Program-made: the position numbers and the translations under genes
In this document: positions 1 through 6,253 of the stretch, piece after piece
Numbering within the stretch: position 1 is the first letter of the stretch
How the letters are laid out: each line of letters opens with the position of its first letter
Assembly (NCBI GenBank): GCA_026417675.1
Contig: JAOACV010000153.1
Coordinates: 1-6,471 of the forward strand
DNA from: Verrucomicrobiia bacterium
GTDB lineage: Bacteria; Verrucomicrobiota; Verrucomicrobiia; CAIQCK01
Direction of reading: 5' to 3'
Length of the DNA stretch: 6,471 nt
The notes under the pieces: generated by a model
What the model was told of the DNA's origin: nothing
What the model saw: only the letters and a program-made list of their open reading frames with translations
Databases searched by the model: none

Positions 1-1367
1 TCGTTGGCCTGCCCGGCGGAACCAATCCGTCGTATGTCGCCGTGCATGAAGTCGCCTGGACCGACACCCGCAAGGGCCTCGCCGTGGCGGCGGCGTTGCC
101 GGAGGCGCGGCGCGACGGCGACGTGTTTGTCATCAACGTGCCGTCGGGCATGACGCGGCAGGTGTGGTTCACGTTTCGCTCGACGAGCATCGAGCCGGGC
201 ACGCATCGTGGCACCATCCTGCTGGCCGGCGGCAAGACAAAGCTGCGCGTGCCGCTAACCGTGCGTGTGTATCCGCTGCGGTTTCCGGACCAACCGACGT
301 TGCATCTCGGCGGATGGGACTACACGGACGCGCCGAAGGGACGCGACGTGACGCCGGAGAACCGCGAAGCGTTGATCCGCCTGCTGCGCGAGCATTTCGT
401 GGACTCGCCGTGGGCGACGGCGGCGGTGTTGCCTTACAACCTCGATACAGCGCGCTTCGACGAGTGGCTGCGTCTCTGGCCGGGCGCGCGGCAGTATTGC
501 GTGTTCGCCGCCGTCGGCGAGCAGATCGGCGGGGCGAAAATGGGCACGGCGCAGTTCGACGCGAAAGTCCGCGAATGGATCACGTTTTGGGCCGGTCACG
601 CCAAGCGGCGCGGGCTGCGGCCGGAGCAACTGGTCATCCTGCTCGTGGATGAGCCGGCCGAGGAGCGCCGCGACAACATCATCCTCGCGTGGGCGAAACC
701 CATCCGCGCCGCGAACACCGGCGTGAAGTTGTTCGAGGATGTCTGTCACGCCGATCCGTTGAAGGCAAACCAGGAGATGATCAAACTCTGTGACGTGCTT
801 TGCCCAAACCGCCCGCGGTTCCTCAGCTCCGCGCCGAGCTACCGCGACTACTTCGCCAGGCAGCGTGCTGCCGGCGTGGAATTGGCGTTTTACTCCTGCA
901 ACATCGGCGCGCGGCTGGCTGACCCGTATTCGTATTTCCGGCTGCAGGCGTGGACGGCGTGGCAATACGGCGCCACGGGCAGCTTCTTTTGGGCGTTCAG
1001 CGATTCCGGCGGCGGCTCCTCATGGAACGAATACGCCATGACCCACTCGACCTGCTACACGCCGCTCTTTCTTGAAGCTGCCACCGTCACCGGCAGCAAA
1101 CAGATGGAAGCCATCCGCGAGAGCGCCGAGGACTACGAGTATTTCGTCATGCTGCGCGACCGCATCGCCGCCGCGGAGAAAGCCGGCAAGAAGGGCGCGA
1201 TCGTCGCGCGCGCGAAGAAGTTGCTCGCCACCGCCCCCGACCGCGTGCTCGGCGCGCCTGGCGCCAGCAAGCTGATGTGGGCCGAACCGAAGGATCGATC
1301 CCTTGCCGACACAGTGAGGGTGGAGATGCTCGACGCGCTCGTCGCGCTGGAGAAGCTTCGGAAGTGA
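1..1367 (+). CDS. DUF4091 / GH123-like glycan-active protein, 5' end cut by window edge
   Basis: The frame is open from the first full codon (base 3) to TGA at 1365-1367, giving 454 visible residues. The GTG at 42 lies inside the reading frame (Val-Gly-Leu-Pro precede it), so the true start is outside the window. Visible residues 1-95 look like a beta-sandwich ending in a short linker (GTHRGTILLAGG, then LRVPLTVRVYPLRFP), the usual module before a DUF4091 barrel. The rest fits that barrel. The sequence LLVDEPAEE puts an Asp-Glu pair at bases 648-653, matching the catalytic DE pair known in GH123 N-acetyl-beta-galactosaminidases. The C-terminal ESAEDYEYFVMLRD is the typical DUF4091 ending. Aromatic-rich strands (FFWAFSDSG) fit a sugar-binding cleft. 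The likely role is hydrolysis of a complex extracellular or periplasmic glycan; the substrate cannot be read from the sequence. The family match is fairly sure, enzymatic activity less so. Any signal peptide would be in the missing part. Confidence 0.8.
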   Translation, partial: VGLPGGTNPSYVAVHEVAWTDTRKGLAVAAALPEARRDGDVFVINVPSGMTRQVWFTFRSTSIEPGTHRGTILLAGGKTKLRVPLTVRVYPLRFPDQPTLHLGGWDYTDAPKGRDVTPENREALIRLLREHFVDSPWATAAVLPYNLDTARFDEWLRLWPGARQYCVFAAVGEQIGGAKMGTAQFDAKVREWITFWAGHAKRRGLRPEQLVILLVDEPAEERRDNIILAWAKPIRAANTGVKLFEDVCHADPLKANQEMIKLCDVLCPNRPRFLSSAPSYRDYFARQRAAGVELAFYSCNIGARLADPYSYFRLQAWTAWQYGATGSFFWAFSDSGGGSSWNEYAMTHSTCYTPLFLEAATVTGSKQMEAIRESAEDYEYFVMLRDRIAAAEKAGKKGAIVARAKKLLATAPDRVLGAPGASKLMWAEPKDRSLADTVRVEMLDALVALEKLRK

Positions 1368-1502
1368 CAGGCGGTCCTCGGCAGGCCAGCATGGGGCGTG
1401 GCTGCGCTGGTGGAAGCAAGTGTGTTTAACCCATGTGAAAGTGAATCCGGGTTTCGCCGCCAGAGGCAATGGACGACACTACCCATGCAAACTCTGGGTT
1501 AT

Positions 1503-1531
1503 TTGTAAGTTTTGTTGACAGAACTGATTAT
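1503..1531 (+). promoter_or_regulatory. Weak candidate sigma70-type promoter for the PEP-CTERM genes
   Basis: TTGTAA (1503-1508) and GATTAT (1526-1531) each match four of six consensus bases and are separated by exactly 17 bases. An overlapping perfect -35 hexamer, TTGACA at 1515-1520, has no reasonable -10 at 16-18 bases (CAGTTT or similar), so its importance is unclear. The site is in the AT-rich part of the spacer, about 90 bases before the start codon. It rests on consensus matching only, and promoter rules in this phylum are poorly known. Confidence 0.3.
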
Positions 1532-1565
1532 TGCTGCCAGTTTACGCCTGCCAAGCCGGGCAGCA
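1532..1565 (+). repeat. Inverted repeat in the leader of the PEP-CTERM genes
   Basis: TGCTGCC (1532-1538) is perfectly complementary to GGCAGCA (1559-1565), leaving a 20-base loop. Inside it, CTGCC at 1548-1552 can instead pair with GGCAG at 1559-1563 with a six-base loop. The two hairpins share the right arm and are mutually exclusive. The element lies just after the candidate -10 and 38 bases before the Shine-Dalgarno sequence. It could be an operator or a leader hairpin, or chance in GC-rich DNA. No T-run follows it. Confidence 0.3.
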
Positions 1566-1602
1566 GTCGGCGCGGCCCGAAAAAGACTGACGTGAATGCA
1601 GC

Positions 1603-1607
1603 AGGAG
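1603..1607 (+). promoter_or_regulatory. Shine-Dalgarno site that sets the start of the first PEP-CTERM gene
   Basis: AGGAG lies nine bases before ATG 1617. It lies downstream of the other in-frame ATG at 1596, so it cannot serve that codon. This decides the start in favour of 1617, which also gives a clean signal peptide beginning MKRTRKNK. Confidence 0.75.
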
Positions 1608-1616
1608 ACAAGAACG

Positions 1617-2402
1617 ATGAAGCGGACAAGGAAAAACAAAGTGGCTGGCGTGCTGGGCGTGTTGGCTGCGGCGTTGTCATTGGGCGCCCAGGTTGTGTCC
1701 GCGGCGCCGGTGACTTTTGCCCAGTTCACGCAGAGGGGTGCTGACAACCTCTTTTTCTTCACGAACCTCACCACAAGCGCCCAGATCTACGTTCCTTCTG
1801 ACGGCGTTCCTGTGGATTTCTTTTTCTCAAACATCACCGGGCTGCCCGCCGAATTGGGCACCAACCAGGCCCATTTGTTTTGGACGGCCGCCACGACCAA
1901 CCACGTCTTCGCCGGCCCCGGCAACACCTTGTTTCAACCGTTCCAATCTCCAGGACCGAACAAGATGATAATCATCCGCGACACGCCGGCCAGTTTCGGC
2001 AACGGCGGAAGAACCAACCTGCTCACGATCGAATACACCGGAATCATCTTTGGCCAGAAGGGGGCTAATTCCACAACCGGCAACGCCTCGACCGGCGCGG
2101 GCAACCTCGTGACGCTCACGTCCGACTTTCTGGATTTCAGCGGCACATTCACGCGGGACATGTCCGTTTCGTTCACCTCTCTGCTGCCGTCGTTGGACAC
2201 CAATGGCTTCTTCCTGCTGTCTTTCTCCGCCGCTGGCACCGGCACCTTCAGTTCCGAACCCGCGCCCGTCATCATCCCAGAACCGGGGAGCGCGGCGTTG
2301 TTTGTGGCAGGCTTGCTGGGTTTCTGGCCGAGTCGCCGCCGAAGAGTTTCCTATGGGGCCGAGATCCATTCTGGCGCGAATGCCGCAGGCGCACTGAGTT
2401 AG
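1617..2402 (+). CDS. PEP-CTERM sorting domain surface protein
   Basis: The product is 261 residues with the start at ATG 1617, chosen from the ribosome binding site; an ATG seven codons upstream has none. Residues 1-29 are a signal peptide: basic MKRTRKNK, a hydrophobic stretch, and likely cleavage at VVSA-AP. Residues 30-215 are Thr-, Ser-, Asn-, Gly- and Phe-rich with alternating strand-like segments (DNLFFFTNL, VDFFFSNITGLP, FLLSFSAAGTG), probably a secreted beta-sandwich with no enzyme motif. The C-terminus is a classic PEP-CTERM signal: Pro-Glu-Pro at 221-223, a hydrophobic span to about 237, and four arginines at 240-243. An exosortase is expected to cleave near PEP and transfer the protein to the surface or exopolysaccharide; none is encoded here. 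Oddly, 18 residues follow the arginines, whereas such proteins usually end at the basic cluster. Sorting class is certain in practice; the body's function is unknown. Confidence 0.88.
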   Translation: MKRTRKNKVAGVLGVLAAALSLGAQVVSAAPVTFAQFTQRGADNLFFFTNLTTSAQIYVPSDGVPVDFFFSNITGLPAELGTNQAHLFWTAATTNHVFAGPGNTLFQPFQSPGPNKMIIIRDTPASFGNGGRTNLLTIEYTGIIFGQKGANSTTGNASTGAGNLVTLTSDFLDFSGTFTRDMSVSFTSLLPSLDTNGFFLLSFSAAGTGTFSSEPAPVIIPEPGSAALFVAGLLGFWPSRRRRVSYGAEIHSGANAAGALS

Positions 2403-2404
2403 GA

Positions 2405-2409
2405 AGGAG
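2405..2409 (+). promoter_or_regulatory. Shine-Dalgarno site placed before an ATC codon
   Basis: AGGAG (within GGAAGGAGAG) begins three bases after the stop codon of the upstream PEP-CTERM gene. It is followed after six bases by ATC at 2416-2418, in the frame of the next gene. The spacing is ideal for initiation at 2416 and far too long (42 bases) for the TTG at 2452. It therefore argues that translation starts, or once started, at 2416. Confidence 0.65.
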
Positions 2410-2415
2410 AGCGAA

Positions 2416-3522
2416 ATCAGCAACGGGAGAACTACATACCGCGGCCGACTCTTGGTTGGGGTTGCGGTGTGCCTTGTGGGAACATCTTCTTTTGCCGACG
2501 TGCTTGGCGGCTGGTTTGGGGTCACGCCCAAGCTGGCATTGAGCGACGGACGAACCGACACCCGGCAGACGCCGCGGGCGACGAGCTACCACTTTCTCAC
2601 GGGCAGTCTGGTCCCCACCAAGAACACCGTGCCCGGCAATTACAAGATTGACGACTGGTGGGGATCTTGGAGCAACACGCGGTTCAACAATTATTCCTCT
2701 TGGTCCTACCCGGGCCAGGGGGATGGCATGCGGCCATCAGGGGAGGAACCCTACGATGTCGAGGCAATCTACTTCGGCAACGACAGCACCAATCTCTACA
2801 TTTCCATCATCACGTCCTTCGCCCCGCCGTTGGGCTATCTGGATACGCGCGCCAACCCCGGCATTCTGGTTTGCTCTGGCGACCTGGCGCTCAACTTCCA
2901 CAGCAAGGGCCATAATACGCCCACCGCGTCGCCCGACCTGTTCCAATACGACTACGCCGTGAACATCAACACCGAGATTCGGCCCGCCAGCGGCAACGTG
3001 ACCAGCAGCTACGATCCCGCGGTGCAAAGCCCCTACGGCCTCTACAAGACCTACAACAGCGACTGGTATGTGGGCACCCCCAACAACGCGGTCGCGGCCC
3101 ATGGCGAGCGGACGAATTGCGACCCCAATTGGAGCTCCTTCAGCGGCGTCAAGGTCGGCGACGCGCAGGTCACTTTTCGCAAGTTGTGGTTCTACAGCGA
3201 CGGAACTTCGTCCTGGTCGCAGGACCCATCCAAGACCGAGGTGAAAGAGGGGCTGGCGGACACTTACGTGCTTGACGTCATCATCAAACAGGGTGATCTA
3301 AGACTTGCCACACCGCTGAACCCCGGCGATCCAATTTCCATAAGCTGGGTCGAGGGTTGCCGCAACGACGCCAATGATTCCCTCGGCATTCTTCGGCTAC
3401 ACGCCACGTTTGTGCCGGAGCCGGGCATGGGCTGCCTGCTGGTTGTCGGCGGCTGGCTGATGGGGGCCGTTCGGCGTTCGCGCAAGCATGCCCTGCCGAG
3501 CACTCGTCACTCCACTCGATGA
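2416..3522 (+). CDS. PEP-CTERM sorting domain protein with an apparent ATC start
   Basis: From ATC 2416 the product is 368 residues. No ATG or GTG exists between the in-frame stop at 2395-2397 and the signal peptide core; the first conventional start is TTG 2452 (356 residues). With 2416 the N-terminus is (M)SNGRTTYRGR, then hydrophobic LLVGVAVCLVGTS and likely cleavage at SSFA-DV: a complete signal peptide. With TTG the basic part is lost. The mature body has strand-like segments including YDVEAIYFGNDSTNLYISI and GDLALNF. SWVEGCRND just before the sorting signal resembles the Cys-Gly-Asn-Asp segment I recall from many PEP-CTERM proteins, with Arg in place of Gly; that match is from memory. 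The sorting signal is Pro-Glu-Pro at 334-336, a hydrophobic span, basic RRSRK at 353-357, and 11 extra residues. It is probably co-expressed with the preceding gene and exported to the surface. No enzymatic motif is visible, and its role is unknown. Confidence 0.82.
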   Translation: MSNGRTTYRGRLLVGVAVCLVGTSSFADVLGGWFGVTPKLALSDGRTDTRQTPRATSYHFLTGSLVPTKNTVPGNYKIDDWWGSWSNTRFNNYSSWSYPGQGDGMRPSGEEPYDVEAIYFGNDSTNLYISIITSFAPPLGYLDTRANPGILVCSGDLALNFHSKGHNTPTASPDLFQYDYAVNINTEIRPASGNVTSSYDPAVQSPYGLYKTYNSDWYVGTPNNAVAAHGERTNCDPNWSSFSGVKVGDAQVTFRKLWFYSDGTSSWSQDPSKTEVKEGLADTYVLDVIIKQGDLRLATPLNPGDPISISWVEGCRNDANDSLGILRLHATFVPEPGMGCLLVVGGWLMGAVRRSRKHALPSTRHSTR

Positions 3523-3525
3523 ATC

Positions 3526-3555
3526 CGGCGTGTCCCTGAGGGATAAGCGACGCCG
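3526..3555 (+). terminator. Nested inverted repeat just after the second PEP-CTERM gene
   Basis: CGGCGT (3526-3531) pairs with ACGCCG (3550-3555). The loop contains TCCCTGAGGGA (3533-3543), itself a near-perfect palindrome of five-base arms around one G. The element begins four bases after the stop codon of the PEP-CTERM gene. Its position suits a terminator or transcript-end hairpin, but no run of T follows, so intrinsic termination is doubtful. Confidence 0.3.
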
Positions 3556-3591
3556 AGTCGGTTCCACACCACGTCAAACGCGTTCCTGCAC

Positions 3592-3608
3592 TGCGCGCAA
3601 AACGCGCA
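3592..3608. terminator. GC-rich hairpin in the convergent spacer
   Basis: TGCGCG (3592-3597) and CGCGCA (3603-3608) form a perfect six-base stem with a five-base CAAAA loop. It would fold on transcripts from either strand and sits near the middle of the convergent spacer, as a bidirectional terminator would. There is no adjacent T-run on either strand, so the call is tentative. Confidence 0.28.
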
Positions 3609-3654
3609 CTTGGCCTTGGGGGCCGTCAGCCGTCGGCGTGCCAAGCGCAAACAC

Positions 3655-3682
3655 CGGTTTGCCCAAGTTAGAAACCAAACCG
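3655..3682 (-). terminator. Inverted repeat downstream of the lyase gene
   Basis: CGGTTTG (3655-3661) pairs perfectly with CAAACCG (3676-3682) across a 14-base loop. It lies about 45 bases past the stop codon of the minus-strand lyase. The transcript after the stem contains only a short T cluster (GTGTTTG), so it is a possible but weak transcription end. Confidence 0.25.
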
Positions 3683-3727
3683 ACGATGATCTCAGACAGG
3701 CAAGCACGAGTTGCGTGAGGGGTTTCA

Positions 3728-6253
3728 TCATCGCTTCAAGACAACCGCGTCGGCTTGGACCGCCGACGCAACCTCCAGGACGCGCCCGTCGGCGAAGACG
3801 ATGCGCGCGGCGAGCACGTTGGTGCCGGACCCCTCCGCGCGGCGGACCACGGGCTGAGTGCCTTTGGCAAACGGTTCGAGGACGAAGAGGAATTGCGAGA
3901 CGCCTTTGCCGGACTTGCGGTAGATCGCCGTCGGGATCGCGCGCCACGGGCCGCTGGCCCAGCCCTGCACCGGTTCGTCTTCCTTGCCCTTGACGATCTC
4001 CACGGCGAAGTCGCCGCCGGCCTGCGGCACAATAGCCACGCCATCGGTGCGAACGGCCTTCGTCGGCTCGTCCACGGTCGCGTCGGCGGCGTCGAGATGG
4101 AACAGCGCCTCGTAGCGGTGCTCGGCGTCGTCGCGCGGCGTGAGCGTGTCGGCCACGACGAAGATGTTCTCGCGTTTCACGTAGAGAATCCGGCGTTCGT
4201 GTGTGACGGCGATCTCGTTCTTCGGCCCGTAGCCGTCGGTGTAGAAGCCGATGGCAAGGTCATACTCTGGCGTCGTGGTCCAGCGCGTGTCGTTGGCGGG
4301 CGGCGCGGGTGTCGTCCACGGTCGCGGCCAGAAGTGAGTTTCTTTCTTGCCGTGGCGATGCTGGCCTTGGCCGTCCACCATCACGGTGTTGTGCGCGGCG
4401 GTGCTCAGCACGTAGCGACGCCAGCGGGAGCGGTCGTAGGAGAAGTTGCCGGGATCGAGCACCAGTTGCCGGCCGTGCGCCCACAGGACAAAATGCAGCT
4501 TGTCCTCGTGCTGGTGGGCGTAGCCGTAGGGGCCGGCGTCGAACAGCAGATATGTCGCGTCTTTGTCCCAGCCGGAGCGCATGACGTAGTGGCCGCTCCA
4601 CGGCAACGCCACGGAAGTCTGCGCGGGCGCGCGGCCGCTCTTGCCGCCGGTGGCGACGAATTGGAAGTCCTCGCGTTCCGGGAACAGTTTGAAGCCGGTC
4701 TCCAGCAGCGCGCGCACATCGCTGTTGCCGGAATCATTGAGGCCGGGAATCTGGCCGTTGGGCATTGAGGCGAGCAGGAGGTAGTTGAACATCTTCTCCA
4801 TCTTCGCCTGAAAATCGGCTGGCACCTCGTCGCGGCGGTCGTTGAGGTCGGCCAGTTCGAGGATGCCGGCGAACTCGCGGACGACCCAGTTGTTGTAGCC
4901 GGCGGCCAGTTCGTATTCCATGCCGTCGGGATAAACCTCGTCGTCGAGCTGCTTGTAGAGCCGCTCCAGCGCGATGCGCCGCCACTCGCGCGCTTCTTTG
5001 AACTCCGGGAACAGAACGCCCGCGGTGTAGAGGCCGTTGCTTTCGGCCGTGAGCCAGTTGCCGCCGGTGGGCCAGCGCACGAGATGGCGGGCCTGCTCGC
5101 AGACCGATTTCAGCATCGCGCAGATCGCGTCGTCGCTGAACGCGGGCGATCCGAGACAGCGATAGAGCGCATAGGGCCACGTGTCGGCGAGCCGGATGCC
5201 GGTGGTCAGCGTTTGCCAGGCCTTGCAGGCCCGGTGGTTGCTAGAGGAAAGCAGGGGGACGGGATTGGATGCGGTCCAGTCGAGAATCTGGTTGGCGATC
5301 TCCTTCGCCCACTTGTCGTCGCCGGTCTGCCAGTAGGCGTCGGCCAGCGCGCGGAAATGGAAGTGGCGGTTGAGCGACTCGTTCCAGAGATGTGTGCGCG
5401 CCTCGCCGGCGGTCGGGTTGGCGGTCCAGTCTATCTTCGGACCGAAGTCGAGCGTGCCCTTTTGGCCGGGGCCTTTGGTGTAATCGAACTTGTGTTCCAG
5501 CGCCTTCTGCGCCGCCTCCAGCGTGCGGCGGCTGGGCCTGTTCTTCTTGTCGCGGAACGCCGGCTGGCGCCAGTCCACCGTCCAGCGCGGCGTCATGCGG
5601 CTGCGCAGGTGGGCGGCGAGCGCGGCTTTGGCCGCCGTGAGGTTGTTCGCGCCAACGGCCTCCTTGACGGCGGTTAGTGCCGGCAGGTCGAGATCAAGAT
5701 TTGCGAAAAACTCGGCGTCCGTCATCCGCTGGCCGGTCGGGCCGCGCGCGGTCAATTGGATGCCATCGAGCCGCACCACGGCGGCCGGATCGGGCGTGTT
5801 GCCGTAACCCGACGCGGTGAGCCGGATGGAAGTGATGTGGTTCCAGCCGAGCGGCTCGCGCGCAACGCCGAGTTCGTTGAACGGCAGCAGGAACCATTTC
5901 CAGCCGGTCCAGTCGAGCAGGATTGTGTGTTGATAGTAATCCGCGCCCTTTGACTTTGGGTTCTCAGACGGAAAGATCAGAACGAAGCGTGAACCGGTCG
6001 CTTTCTCCGAGTGCAACCAGAACGCGATGGCGTTGAACTTCGACCAGTCCTGCGGCGTGGCGAACGTCAGGCTCACGCCGCTATTCTTGCCGTGCCGCCA
6101 GCAAACCGACTCCGGCCAGACTTTGCGGACCGTCGCATCCGGCTCGCCGCCCTTCCAGGCGGCGGCGGGGCCGAACGCCAGGGGGTCAGCGGCATACGCC
6201 ACCGCAACGAGAACGAACAACAGAGAGGAAACCGGTTTCATAATCAGGCGCAT
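3728..6253 (-). CDS. Heparinase II/III family polysaccharide lyase, secreted
   Basis: I chose ATG 6253 (841 residues) because it gives a 21-residue signal peptide, MRLIMK then SSLLFVLVAVAYA-AD. GTG 6268 and ATG 6241 are alternatives, and none has a clear ribosome binding site. Residues 25-170 look like a carbohydrate-binding jelly roll (DWTGWKWFLLPFNELG, HITSIRLTASGYG). Residues 185-500 are helical with heparinase N-terminal-domain features: GNWLTAESN (Asn399) and YPDGMEYELAAGYNNW (Tyr453). Residues 555-841 are beta-rich with the heparinase II/III signature YAHQHED (His580, His582), then DPGNFSYDRSRWRRY (Tyr606) and TAAHNTVMVDG. In this family an Asn neutralises the uronate carboxylate and Tyr/His residues act as base and acid in beta-elimination; which residues do so here is inferred. 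Candidate lyase families (PL12, PL15, PL17, PL21 and others) act on heparin-like glycans or alginate, and the substrate cannot be told. The family is confident. It is probably periplasmic or extracellular. Confidence 0.9.
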   Translation of the reverse strand: MRLIMKPVSSLLFVLVAVAYAADPLAFGPAAAWKGGEPDATVRKVWPESVCWRHGKNSGVSLTFATPQDWSKFNAIAFWLHSEKATGSRFVLIFPSENPKSKGADYYQHTILLDWTGWKWFLLPFNELGVAREPLGWNHITSIRLTASGYGNTPDPAAVVRLDGIQLTARGPTGQRMTDAEFFANLDLDLPALTAVKEAVGANNLTAAKAALAAHLRSRMTPRWTVDWRQPAFRDKKNRPSRRTLEAAQKALEHKFDYTKGPGQKGTLDFGPKIDWTANPTAGEARTHLWNESLNRHFHFRALADAYWQTGDDKWAKEIANQILDWTASNPVPLLSSSNHRACKAWQTLTTGIRLADTWPYALYRCLGSPAFSDDAICAMLKSVCEQARHLVRWPTGGNWLTAESNGLYTAGVLFPEFKEAREWRRIALERLYKQLDDEVYPDGMEYELAAGYNNWVVREFAGILELADLNDRRDEVPADFQAKMEKMFNYLLLASMPNGQIPGLNDSGNSDVRALLETGFKLFPEREDFQFVATGGKSGRAPAQTSVALPWSGHYVMRSGWDKDATYLLFDAGPYGYAHQHEDKLHFVLWAHGRQLVLDPGNFSYDRSRWRRYVLSTAAHNTVMVDGQGQHRHGKKETHFWPRPWTTPAPPANDTRWTTTPEYDLAIGFYTDGYGPKNEIAVTHERRILYVKRENIFVVADTLTPRDDAEHRYEALFHLDAADATVDEPTKAVRTDGVAIVPQAGGDFAVEIVKGKEDEPVQGWASGPWRAIPTAIYRKSGKGVSQFLFVLEPFAKGTQPVVRRAEGSGTNVLAARIVFADGRVLEVASAVQADAVVLKR

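Larger units (their letters stand above)
1368..1616. other. Spacer and 5' leader before the PEP-CTERM pair
   Basis: No gene is supported here. Small open frames that cross the region run on into the PEP-CTERM gene in the wrong frame. The first 120 bases show no hairpin with a T-run that would make a convincing terminator for the upstream gene. The stretch from about 1495 to 1545 is richer in A and T than the flanking genes and holds the best promoter-like signals, followed by an inverted repeat and a Shine-Dalgarno sequence. The length and the AT-rich patch suggest that the PEP-CTERM genes have their own promoter rather than being read from the upstream enzyme gene. Confidence 0.5.
3523..3727. 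other. Convergent spacer between the PEP-CTERM genes and the lyase
   Basis: The two flanking genes point toward each other, so this stretch should hold transcription ends. It is dense in short inverted repeats (listed separately) but has no hairpin followed by a clear T-run on either strand. A weak 74-codon minus-strand frame crosses it (see findings). I see no known RNA or mobile element. Confidence 0.5.

Noticed and set aside
255..965. Minus-strand open frame of 236 codons opposite the DUF4091 gene
   Set aside because: It is an Arg/Ala/Pro/Val-rich shadow of the plus-strand coding frame, with no domain or signal.
1480..1616. Possible c-di-GMP riboswitch or sigma54 promoter before the PEP-CTERM genes
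   Set aside because: Both are known near exopolysaccharide and PEP-CTERM genes, so I looked for them. The conserved riboswitch core is absent, and no GG-N10-GC pair with a good TGGC/TTGC context is present.
1469..1744. Plus-strand open frame of 91 codons across the leader and start of the first PEP-CTERM gene
   Set aside because: It overlaps the true gene in another frame, has a GTG/ATG start with no ribosome binding site, and a composition that resembles no protein family.
2456..2520. Lipoprotein signal in the second PEP-CTERM protein (Cys19 in the hydrophobic core)
   Set aside because: The residue before the Cys is Val, not Gly, Ala or Ser, and a better signal peptidase I site (SSFA-D) follows. 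It does not fit a lipobox.
1827..2561. Minus-strand open frame of 244 codons opposite the PEP-CTERM genes
   Set aside because: It is antisense to two genes with signal peptides and sorting signals, and shows no recognisable motif.
3755..4768. Long plus-strand open frame (337 codons) opposite the lyase gene
   Set aside because: It lies wholly antisense to a clear heparinase-family coding frame with recognisable motifs. Its composition is rich in Arg, Ala, Gly and Val, as expected of a GC-rich shadow frame.
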